Shown here: positions 1 to 6,692 of the stretch, piece after piece
How positions within the stretch are numbered: position 1 is the first letter of the stretch
How the letters are laid out: every line of letters begins with the position of its first letter
Assembly: GCA_002435585.1 (NCBI GenBank)
Contig: DJDY01000204.1
Span: forward strand, 1 to 12,598
DNA from: Lachnospira sp. UBA5912
GTDB taxonomy: Bacteria; Bacillota; Clostridia; Lachnospirales; Lachnospiraceae
Direction: 5' to 3'
Length of the DNA: 12,598 nucleotides
Made by a program: the position numbers and the translations under genes
The notes under the pieces: model-generated
The model's input: the letters and a program-made list of their open reading frames with translations, nothing else
Databases searched by the model: none
What the model was told of the DNA's origin: nothing

Positions 1-1
1 T

Positions 2-1399
2 ATGAGAAATTTAAAGATTAACTGCTGGGTTGCAGCACTTAGTTCATCAGTATTTGCATTATCACCATATATGTTATTCAGAAACATAGGTCATATAGTT
101 CTTACAGAATGTTACTTTGTTCCATTATCGATTCTTATATGTATATGGATATATGAAAGAGATGATGTTCTTGCATTGGATAAGAATTTCTTTAAAAGAA
201 AGATTAATTATGTCGTATTATTCTTTACATTTTTAATAGCCAACAATGGTATAGCATATTATCCTTTCTTTACATGTTTCATATTAATGGTTACAGCTGT
301 ATCAAAGTTAGCTAAGACTGGAAAGATAAAGCAGGGATTACGTGGTATCATAGCTGTTATTATGGTATGCTTTTTTGTTGTATTAAGTATACTTCCAGGT
401 AAGATATATACGTTTATGAATGGAACCAATGCGGCTGCTATTGACAGGTCTGGTTTTGAACAGACTGAACTTTATGGATTAAAGATTGCACAGCTTTTTA
501 TGCCATTAAATGGTCATGGATTGTATGATAAATATATTGACATTTATAATGAAAATGCTTTTCTTGTGACAGAGAATTCATCCGCATATCTTGGAATACT
601 CGGTATGATAGGCTTCATAGCGCTTATGATATGTCTTTTTACCAAAAGAGATTCATTATTAAAGAAAAGACTTGGTTGTTTATCAGAGCTTAATATATCG
701 ATGGTTTTGTTAGGAACAATAGGTGGTCTTGGCTCAATGTTTGCATTTTTTGTAAGTCCAATGCTTCGTGCATATAACAGAATATCGATATTTATAGAGT
801 ATGTAAGTATATTGGCTGTAGCATTACTTGTTGACAGGCTTATACAATATGTCAGTGAAAATAAGAAAGAACTTTCATTAATATTAAAAAGAATCATAAT
901 AGCAGCTATAGGTGGAGTGTTTGGGATTGTCTGCCTGTTTAGTATATGGGAAGGATATCCACAATTAGCAACACCTGACTATGAGGTGAACGAAATAAAT
1001 TACATGAGCGATAAGAATTTCGTTGCAGACATAGAAAACAGCGTAGAAGCAGGCTCGATGATATATCAGCTGCCATATCACGAATATCCGGAATATGGTC
1101 CTGTAAATGATATGTGGGATTATCATCTTTATATAGGATATCTTCATTCTAAAACATTAAAATGGAGCTATGGTTCGATAAAGGGACGTCCAGAGGATGA
1201 ATGGAATAAGAAAGTTGGACAGATGCCAATAGACGAGATGGTTTCATATCTTAGGGATGAGAATTTTGCAGGAATATATATAGATAGAAGGGCATATGAA
1301 CAGGAAGACCTTGCTGTGCTTGAAGGGTCACTTGAACAGATACTTGGCGAAAAACCTATGGTGAGTGAGAATGGTAACCTTAGTTTCTTTAAGTTTTAA
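2..1399 (+). CDS. Polytopic membrane protein, GT-C/YfhO-like, N-terminus cut by window edge
   Basis: The frame is open to the window start, and the ATG at position 2 is probably internal: relatives of this type have further membrane segments before this point, and no ribosome binding site can be seen. The visible 465 residues hold about eight hydrophobic segments (roughly 9-26, 29-51, 69-100, 113-133, 196-214, 233-251, 266-284, 300-318), then a soluble tail of about 145 residues, probably outside the membrane. The tail has LPYHEYPEYGP, GYLHS and WSYGSIKGR, a pattern I associate with large bacterial membrane proteins of surface-polysaccharide loci (YfhO/GT-C style). The role is inferred: transfer of a sugar from an undecaprenyl-phosphate donor on the outer face of the membrane. 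No catalytic acidic loop can be seen because the N-terminal loop is missing. The next gene starts 150 bp downstream. Confidence 0.7.
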   Translation: MRNLKINCWVAALSSSVFALSPYMLFRNIGHIVLTECYFVPLSILICIWIYERDDVLALDKNFFKRKINYVVLFFTFLIANNGIAYYPFFTCFILMVTAVSKLAKTGKIKQGLRGIIAVIMVCFFVVLSILPGKIYTFMNGTNAAAIDRSGFEQTELYGLKIAQLFMPLNGHGLYDKYIDIYNENAFLVTENSSAYLGILGMIGFIALMICLFTKRDSLLKKRLGCLSELNISMVLLGTIGGLGSMFAFFVSPMLRAYNRISIFIEYVSILAVALLVDRLIQYVSENKKELSLILKRIIIAAIGGVFGIVCLFSIWEGYPQLATPDYEVNEINYMSDKNFVADIENSVEAGSMIYQLPYHEYPEYGPVNDMWDYHLYIGYLHSKTLKWSYGSIKGRPEDEWNKKVGQMPIDEMVSYLRDENFAGIYIDRRAYEQEDLAVLEGSLEQILGEKPMVSENGNLSFFKF

Positions 1400-1446
1400 A
1401 GATATAGGGAGATTGTTATTTTATTGATATTGTTATTAAATGAGTT

Positions 1447-1476
1447 TTGATCTTGGTTAATGATAAAATATATATT
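1447..1476 (+). promoter_or_regulatory. Weak candidate promoter before the ThDP enzyme gene
   Basis: TTGATC (1447-1452) and TATATT (1471-1476) are 18 bp apart in the 150-bp gap upstream of the ThDP enzyme. The match is modest in AT-rich DNA. Two short inverted repeats lie downstream: ATTCA/TGAAT (1474-1478/1484-1488) and TATGATT/AATCATA (1506-1512/1529-1535), the second just before the ribosome binding site. Either could be an operator or chance. Confidence 0.25.
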
Positions 1477-1549
1477 CAAGTAGTGAATGTAGTAATAATA
1501 AAAAGTATGATTATTAATAGGGTCGGACAATCATAACGGAGGTGTATGT

Positions 1550-3388
1550 ATGAAAATAAGATTAGCAGATTATGTGGCAGATTTCCTTGTAAGTCATGGT
1601 GTTACAGATGTGTTTTCTGTAGTAGGCGGTGGTGCTATGCATCTTAATGATGCATTAGGCCACAATAAGAATCTTAAAGTGACTTATAACCACCATGAGC
1701 AGGCATGTGCCATAGCGGCAGAGGCTTATGCAAGAATAGATAACAGAATAGCGGCTGTATGTGTGACAACTGGCCCAGGCGGAACCAATGCACTTACAGG
1801 TGTTGTAGGTGGATGGCTTGATTCAATACCTATGTTTATCATAAGTGGACAGGTCCGTTATGATACAACAGCAAGATATGCCCTCCAGTATACAGAAACT
1901 CCGTTAAGAGCCATGGGAGATCAGGAATATGACATAGTCAAGTCAGTATCCAACATGACTAAGTATGCAACCATGATAGAAGACCCAAAGGATATAAGAT
2001 ATGCACTTGAAAAAGCATGGCACCTTGCAACAACAGGAAGACCTGGACCTGTATGGATAGATATACCTGTTAACTTCCAGGGAGGATACATAGAAACAGA
2101 TGAACTTAAAGGTTATGACCCAGCAGAGGATGATAAGCTTCTTCCACCAGCGGTTGACATGAATACCATAAAGACTGTCCTTGAAAAGATAAAGAATGCA
2201 AAAAGACCGGTATTCCACGCAGGTTATGGTATCAGACTTTCTGGAGCATATGAAGTGTTCAGAAAGGTTGCAGAAGAGCTTAATATTCCAATAGTAACTT
2301 ACTGGAATGCAGTTGATCTTATAGAAGATGAAAACCTTCTTTACTGCGGAAGAGCAGGTAACATGGGTGACAGACCAGGTAACTGGGCTATCCAGAATGC
2401 AGACCTCATATTAGCTGTCGGAACAAGAATATCAATAAGACAGACAGGATATAACTGGAAGACATGGGCAAGGGCAGCCGAGGTAATAATGGTGGATATA
2501 GACAAGGCAGAGTTAAAGAAGCCTACTATACATGTTGAGATGCCAGTGTGGGCAGATGCTAAGGATTTCCTTACAAAGCTTGAAAAAGAAGCCGCAAAAA
2601 CAGCACCAGTGTCACATAGTGATGAATGGCTTGCAACTACACAAAAGTGGAAGAAGGAATATCCTGTAGTACAGCCAAGACAGTGGGAGGAGAACGGAAG
2701 CACTGCCAATGTATATGCATTTGTAAGATATATGAGCAGCAGACTGCCAGAGAACAGCCTTACAGCAGTATCTAACGGAGCGTGCTGTGTTGTCGGCAAT
2801 CAGGCTTATGTTATCCAGAAAGGAAGCAGAATGGCTAACAACAGTGCGATAGCAAGTATGGGATACGGACTTCCAGCGGCTATCGGTACATGTATAGGTG
2901 GAAAGAGAAGACCAACCATATGTCTTGAAGGTGATGGCAGTATCATGATGAACCTTCAGGAACTCCAGACAATCATTACTAATAAGCTTCCAATAAAGAT
3001 ATTCCTTATTAATAATAACGGATATCACTCAATAAGACTTACACAGAATAATCTTTTCAAGGAGCACTGCAAGATAGGTATAGGTCCGGAATCACATGAC
3101 CTTTCATTCCCTGAATTTAAGAAAATCGCAGAAGCTTTCGGATATAAGTACTACAGTGCATCGTCTAACGAAGAGATGAAAAAGGTTGTTGATGAGGTTC
3201 TTAAGGAAGACGGACCACTATTCTGCGAGATATTTACAGACACAAAGCAGGTATGGGAGCCAAAGAGCAGCACAAAGCGTCTTGAAGATGGAACTTTAGT
3301 GAGTCCACCACTTGAAGACCTTGCACCATTCCTTCCAAGAGAAGAACTTAAGGAGATTATGTTTATTCCTTTATTGGATGAGGAATAA
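1550..3388 (+). CDS. Thiamine-diphosphate-dependent enzyme, acetolactate-synthase superfamily, surface-sugar context
   Basis: The 612-residue protein has the three-domain layout of ThDP enzymes such as acetolactate synthase and pyruvate oxidase. The cofactor-activating glutamate is E50 in NHHEQACA, a TTGPGGTNA loop follows, and the C-terminal ThDP/Mg site is GDG at 461-463 with NNN at 488-490. The segment after it reads GYHSIRLTQ rather than the LGMVRQWQ-type sequence expected of biosynthetic acetolactate synthase, and no small regulatory subunit gene follows. This argues for a specialised enzyme. YerE, which adds a two-carbon unit from pyruvate to a CDP-keto-deoxysugar, is a precedent in surface-sugar loci; the substrate here is unknown. 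The start is set by GGAGGT at 1538-1543, 6 nt before the ATG. The protein is longer than the usual 550-570 residues, with an extended C-terminal tail. Confidence 0.85.
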   Translation: MKIRLADYVADFLVSHGVTDVFSVVGGGAMHLNDALGHNKNLKVTYNHHEQACAIAAEAYARIDNRIAAVCVTTGPGGTNALTGVVGGWLDSIPMFIISGQVRYDTTARYALQYTETPLRAMGDQEYDIVKSVSNMTKYATMIEDPKDIRYALEKAWHLATTGRPGPVWIDIPVNFQGGYIETDELKGYDPAEDDKLLPPAVDMNTIKTVLEKIKNAKRPVFHAGYGIRLSGAYEVFRKVAEELNIPIVTYWNAVDLIEDENLLYCGRAGNMGDRPGNWAIQNADLILAVGTRISIRQTGYNWKTWARAAEVIMVDIDKAELKKPTIHVEMPVWADAKDFLTKLEKEAAKTAPVSHSDEWLATTQKWKKEYPVVQPRQWEENGSTANVYAFVRYMSSRLPENSLTAVSNGACCVVGNQAYVIQKGSRMANNSAIASMGYGLPAAIGTCIGGKRRPTICLEGDGSIMMNLQELQTIITNKLPIKIFLINNNGYHSIRLTQNNLFKEHCKIGIGPESHDLSFPEFKKIAEAFGYKYYSASSNEEMKKVVDEVLKEDGPLFCEIFTDTKQVWEPKSSTKRLEDGTLVSPPLEDLAPFLPREELKEIMFIPLLDEE

Positions 3389-3404
3389 TTAGTGTACAAT
3401 AAGA

Positions 3405-3534
3405 TATGCCGTATATTAATAATGTGATACGAGGGCTGTATAGCCATCTGGTCATGTCAGGAAAGATATACCTTTCTAATTGGTGTCCATGTCATTATAA
3501 TAATATTATGATAAAGAGTATAAAATACGGCATG
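3405..3534 (+). promoter_or_regulatory. Possible structured RNA element upstream of the GT2 gene
   Basis: Hand pairing of the 160-bp gap gives a nested fold. The outer stem pairs 3405-3414 with 3525-3534 (ATGCCGTAT/ATACGGCAT plus one G-U) and continues past one mismatch through 3416-3418/3521-3523. Inside are ATAATG/CATTAT (3419-3424/3493-3498) and GATAC/GTGTC (3426-3430/3483-3487, one G-U). These enclose the hairpins GGCT-GTAT-AGCC (3434-3445) and GAAAG-ATATAC-CTTTC (3461-3476). The outer stem ends 5 nt before the Shine-Dalgarno sequence of the GT2 gene, as in a translational switch. It matches no riboswitch class I can recall. No folding software was run. Confidence 0.35.
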
Positions 3535-3548
3535 AGATTGGAGAGATT

Positions 3549-4496
3549 ATGAAAAAGATAAGTATAATGGTACCATGTTATAATGAGGAAGAGAATGTTA
3601 TACCACTCAGTGAAGCAATTATAGATATGTTTGCAAAGGATCTTCCAAAGTATGATTATGAGATATTATTTATTGATAATGATTCAACAGATACAACAAG
3701 AGTTAAGTTAAGACAGTTATGTGAAAAGAATCATAAGATTAAAGCAATATTTAATGCCAAGAACTTTGGGCAGTTTAATTCACCATATTATGGAATACTT
3801 CAGACAACAGGTGATTGTACTATTCCGGTATGTGCGGATTTCCAGGATCCTATAGATGTTATTCCAAGACTTGTTGCAAAGTGGGAAGAGGGTTATAAGA
3901 TAGTATGTGCGGTAAAGTCTTCAAGTAAAGAAAATCCTGTTATGTACTTCCTTCGTTCATGTTACTATAAGCTTATCAAGAAAATGTCATCAGTTGAACA
4001 GATAGAACATTTCACGGGTTTTGGACTTTATGATAAATCATTTGTTAAGGTGTTAAGAGATCTTAAAGATCCAATTCCTTTCATAAGAGGAATAGTTGGA
4101 GAGTTAGGATTTAAAAAGACAGAGATAGAATATACACAGGCGCAAAGAAGAGCTGGAAAGACACATAATAACTTCTTTACTTTATATGATGCAGCTATGT
4201 TAAGCTTTACATCTTATACAAAGATTGGTTTAAGACTTGCAACATTTGTAGGTGCGTTTATTGGTCTTATAAGCCTTGTCATAGCGATTGTTTATCTGGT
4301 TCTTAAGCTTATATATTGGGACAGATTTGCAGCAGGGATGGCACCGCTTATCATACTTGTATGCTTCTTAGGAGCAATGCAGCTTATATTCATAGGTCTT
4401 ATGGGAGAATATATACTTAGTATGAATAAGAGACTTATGAACAGACCGCTTGTTGTTGAAGAAGAAAGAATTAATTTTGATGAAGATAAGCAGTAA
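3549..4496 (+). CDS. Family 2 glycosyltransferase, GtrB/DPM1-like, polyprenyl-phosphate sugar transferase
   Basis: The N-terminal GT-A domain starts with IMVPCYNEEEN (about 6-16), has DNDST near 43-47 and the metal-binding DFQDP at 97-101, equivalent to the DLQDP of GtrB-like enzymes. QRRAGKTH (199-206) matches the conserved arginine/glycine segment of polyprenyl-phosphate glycosyltransferases. Two C-terminal membrane helices follow (about 230-257 and 264-290). This 315-residue layout is typical of enzymes that move a sugar from a nucleotide donor to undecaprenyl phosphate at the cytoplasmic face. The sugar cannot be told from the sequence. The start is supported by GGAGAG at 3540-3545. A LicD gene and a flippase follow, so the product is probably a lipid-linked building block for the same polymer. 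Confidence 0.88.
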   Translation: MKKISIMVPCYNEEENVIPLSEAIIDMFAKDLPKYDYEILFIDNDSTDTTRVKLRQLCEKNHKIKAIFNAKNFGQFNSPYYGILQTTGDCTIPVCADFQDPIDVIPRLVAKWEEGYKIVCAVKSSSKENPVMYFLRSCYYKLIKKMSSVEQIEHFTGFGLYDKSFVKVLRDLKDPIPFIRGIVGELGFKKTEIEYTQAQRRAGKTHNNFFTLYDAAMLSFTSYTKIGLRLATFVGAFIGLISLVIAIVYLVLKLIYWDRFAAGMAPLIILVCFLGAMQLIFIGLMGEYILSMNKRLMNRPLVVEEERINFDEDKQ

Positions 4497-4512
4497 TGAG
4501 TATAGGTACTTC

Positions 4513-4586
4513 TGATAAAACAATTGTGTATGATAAAAAGCAATTATGTTATATAGAAGGCAATTATTATAAAAAGCAATTAAGAT
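4513..4586 (+). repeat. Phased short direct repeats before the licD-like gene
   Basis: The 105-bp gap before the LicD gene holds four copies of CAATT at 4521, 4541, 4561 and 4577, spaced 20, 20 and 16 bp. Two copies sit in the longer unit AAAAAGCAATTA (4535-4546 and 4571-4582), and TGATAAAA precedes the first two (4513-4520 and 4531-4538). The two-turn spacing could reflect protein binding on one face of the helix, or simple duplication of AT-rich DNA. Confidence 0.4.
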
Positions 4587-4601
4587 AGACAGGAGAAGGT
4601 T

Positions 4602-5429
4602 ATGACTAATTTAGAGAAAGCACATAAGATAAACAGAATATTAATAAGAAAGCTGCATTCAATATGTAAAGAATATGGGATTACATATTATTATGATTCA
4701 GGTTCGCTTATAGGAGCTGTAAGGCATCATGATTTCATACCATGGGATGACGATATTGATGTTGCTTTCACAAGGGCTGAGTTTGAAAAATTAAAAAAGG
4801 TGCCAAAGGAAGCATGGGGAGATGATTTCGAATTAGTAAGATCAGAAGATATTGTAAGTGATGTCTTCTTTGATTTTCCATCAAGACTTGTGTATCTTGG
4901 AGAATCAGTTCCAGTACAGAGTTATGCTAAGGTAGAGGGACATGTTAATCCTAAGTACCAGGATAAGCTGGTGCTTGACTGCTTTATTCTTGATAATGCT
5001 TATGATTCAAAGTTAAGACAATTGTTATTAAGATTAAGACTTACAGCTATATATGGTGAATGTATGGGACATCGCGACAGTATAGATTATTCGGAATTCG
5101 GAACAATATCAGGACTTGCTGTAAGGTTCTTTGCAGGTATTGGTAAGCATAAGTCACTGGATAAGTTAAGAAAGAAATATGAGAAGGTCAGCACTTCTGT
5201 AAAAGGTAATACACATTATTATTATTACAGCAATTATCCAGCTCCATACTTAAGGGTGTGGGTTAAGAAAGAATGGTACGATGGTATTGTACAGCTTAAG
5301 GTAGGAGATGACTACTTTGACTGTCCTAAAGGATATGACCCAATTCTTAGAGAACAGTATGGTGATTATATGCAGCTTCCTCCTAAAGAATCAAGAGTGC
5401 CAATGCATGTAAAACCTGATGTAGAATAA
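4602..5429 (+). CDS. licD: LicD-family phosphotransferase (probable phosphocholine transferase)
   Basis: LicD proteins transfer phosphocholine from CDP-choline to surface glycans. The family signature is present: DSGSLIGAVRHHDFIPWDDDIDVA at 32-55, with the acidic cluster D49/D50/D51/D53 expected to bind metal and nucleotide. Family-like C-terminal residues YGDYMQLPP lie at 253-261. At 275 residues it is the usual size and it looks intact, cytoplasmic and without membrane helices. The start is set by AGGAG at 4591-4595, 6 nt before the ATG. The same window encodes a CDP-choline-forming fusion protein, so phosphocholine is the best guess for the group transferred. LicD-like proteins also move other phospho-groups (phosphoethanolamine or sugar phosphates), so the acceptor and the exact group remain open. 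Confidence 0.88.
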   Translation: MTNLEKAHKINRILIRKLHSICKEYGITYYYDSGSLIGAVRHHDFIPWDDDIDVAFTRAEFEKLKKVPKEAWGDDFELVRSEDIVSDVFFDFPSRLVYLGESVPVQSYAKVEGHVNPKYQDKLVLDCFILDNAYDSKLRQLLLRLRLTAIYGECMGHRDSIDYSEFGTISGLAVRFFAGIGKHKSLDKLRKKYEKVSTSVKGNTHYYYYSNYPAPYLRVWVKKEWYDGIVQLKVGDDYFDCPKGYDPILREQYGDYMQLPPKESRVPMHVKPDVE

Positions 5430-5455
5430 TTTAAGAAACGGAGATTTTTATTTTT

Positions 5456-6649
5456 ATGAAAATACCAGATAAATTAAAAGGTATTACTGGCGATTTTATG
5501 TACAGCATGATGGGACTTATAGTGATGAATGGAGTAATCCAGCTCGCTTTGTACCCATTTTTAAGTAAACAGTTAGGAACAGATGAATTCGGTGTTGTTC
5601 TTACACTTATATCACTCATATCAATTATGGGTTCAACTTTTGGAACGGCTGCTAATTATTCCAGGATGGTTACAAGGATGAAAGGGCAGGACAGTAATGG
5701 TGATTATAATATATTTCTGTTACTTATAGCAGTTCTTTCTGTGTTTGTATCCATAGGTGGACTTATGTGGCTTCATAAGTTTAGTGTTATAGCTGAAGTT
5801 GGATATCTTATACTTATGGTAGTTACAGTATTAAGATATTATTCAGATGTGGAATTCAGGTTAAACCTTAACTATAAAAGATTTTTTATCTTTTATCTGT
5901 TGATATCTATAGGATATCTTGCTGGAATCGGGCTGTTTTTTATAACACATTCATGGATTATTGCAATGCTTTGTGGTGAATGTCTCGCAGTTGGATTCGT
6001 TGTAGTAACAGGTTCCATATACAAAGGAAATCTGTTTAAAAGAAGTGAATACTTCAAAGATAATATGAGATCGCTGTTGATACTATCTGGTACTGAGCTT
6101 ATAGCAGCAGTTATTCTTAATGCTGACAGGCTTATATTACAGGCTATTGATGGCGGTACTTCGGTAACTATATTTTATGCAGCAACTCTTATAGGCAAGA
6201 TGGTATCGCTTATATCAACGCCGCTTAATGGTGTTATAATCGGCTATCTTACAAAATATGAAGGCGGAATAAAGAAAAGTTCATTTGTAAAGTTGTGCAT
6301 TGGAAGCATAGCAGGCAGTTTTATAATAAATGTATTATGTTTCGGTGTTTCATTTGTATTTGTAAGAATCATGTATGCGGAGATATTTGATCAGGTTAAA
6401 CCATATCTGTGGTTTGCAAATCTTGGGCAGGTATTCTATTTCATAGCCAATACACTTACGGTTATTCTGCTTAGATTCACAGATGAAAAGTATCAGCTTA
6501 TTATTAATATTTTATTCCTTATTGTATTTGTTGTTATAGCAATACCTATGACACTCGGATTCGGTTTATGGGGAATGGCGATAGCATTAGTAGCTGTGAA
6601 TCTTATCAAGATATTAATAATCATGGCTGTAGGATGTGCCAAAATATAA
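5456..6649 (+). CDS. MOP-superfamily (Wzx/TacF-like) lipid-linked glycan flippase
   Basis: The 397-residue protein is hydrophobic throughout, with about 10-12 predicted membrane segments and the typical N-terminal segment of polysaccharide exporters (YPFLSKQLGTDEFGVVLTLI). It is at the short end for the family. The likely role is flipping an undecaprenyl-linked oligosaccharide or sugar across the membrane. Next to licD it recalls pneumococcal tacF, the flippase of choline-bearing teichoic acid chains, but sequence alone does not show its substrate or whether it needs choline. It starts 26 bp after licD. The only Shine-Dalgarno sequence (GGAG, 5440-5443) lies 12 nt before the ATG, which is long, so translation may depend on coupling to licD. 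Arginine and lysine are concentrated in the loops. Confidence 0.85.
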   Translation: MKIPDKLKGITGDFMYSMMGLIVMNGVIQLALYPFLSKQLGTDEFGVVLTLISLISIMGSTFGTAANYSRMVTRMKGQDSNGDYNIFLLLIAVLSVFVSIGGLMWLHKFSVIAEVGYLILMVVTVLRYYSDVEFRLNLNYKRFFIFYLLISIGYLAGIGLFFITHSWIIAMLCGECLAVGFVVVTGSIYKGNLFKRSEYFKDNMRSLLILSGTELIAAVILNADRLILQAIDGGTSVTIFYAATLIGKMVSLISTPLNGVIIGYLTKYEGGIKKSSFVKLCIGSIAGSFIINVLCFGVSFVFVRIMYAEIFDQVKPYLWFANLGQVFYFIANTLTVILLRFTDEKYQLIINILFLIVFVVIAIPMTLGFGLWGMAIALVAVNLIKILIIMAVGCAKI

Positions 6650-6659
6650 ATTATATGTT

Positions 6660-6690
6660 ATATCTGCATAGAGATATGATATATGGAGGT
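6660..6690 (+). promoter_or_regulatory. Small hairpin and close-set ribosome binding site before the GT-C gene
   Basis: ATATCT (6660-6665) and AGATAT (6672-6677) can form a 6-bp hairpin with a 6-nt loop. The strong GGAGGT (6685-6690) follows, but only 2 nt separate it from the ATG at 6693, an unusually tight spacing. No other start with a better-placed site is visible. Confidence 0.35.
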
Positions 6691-6692
6691 TT

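Noticed and set aside
2341..3028. Long antisense open frames (152 and 138 codons) opposite the ThDP enzyme gene.
   Set aside because: They overlap a clear, motif-bearing gene on the other strand, have no ribosome binding site I could credit and show no domain pattern; they are frame shadows.
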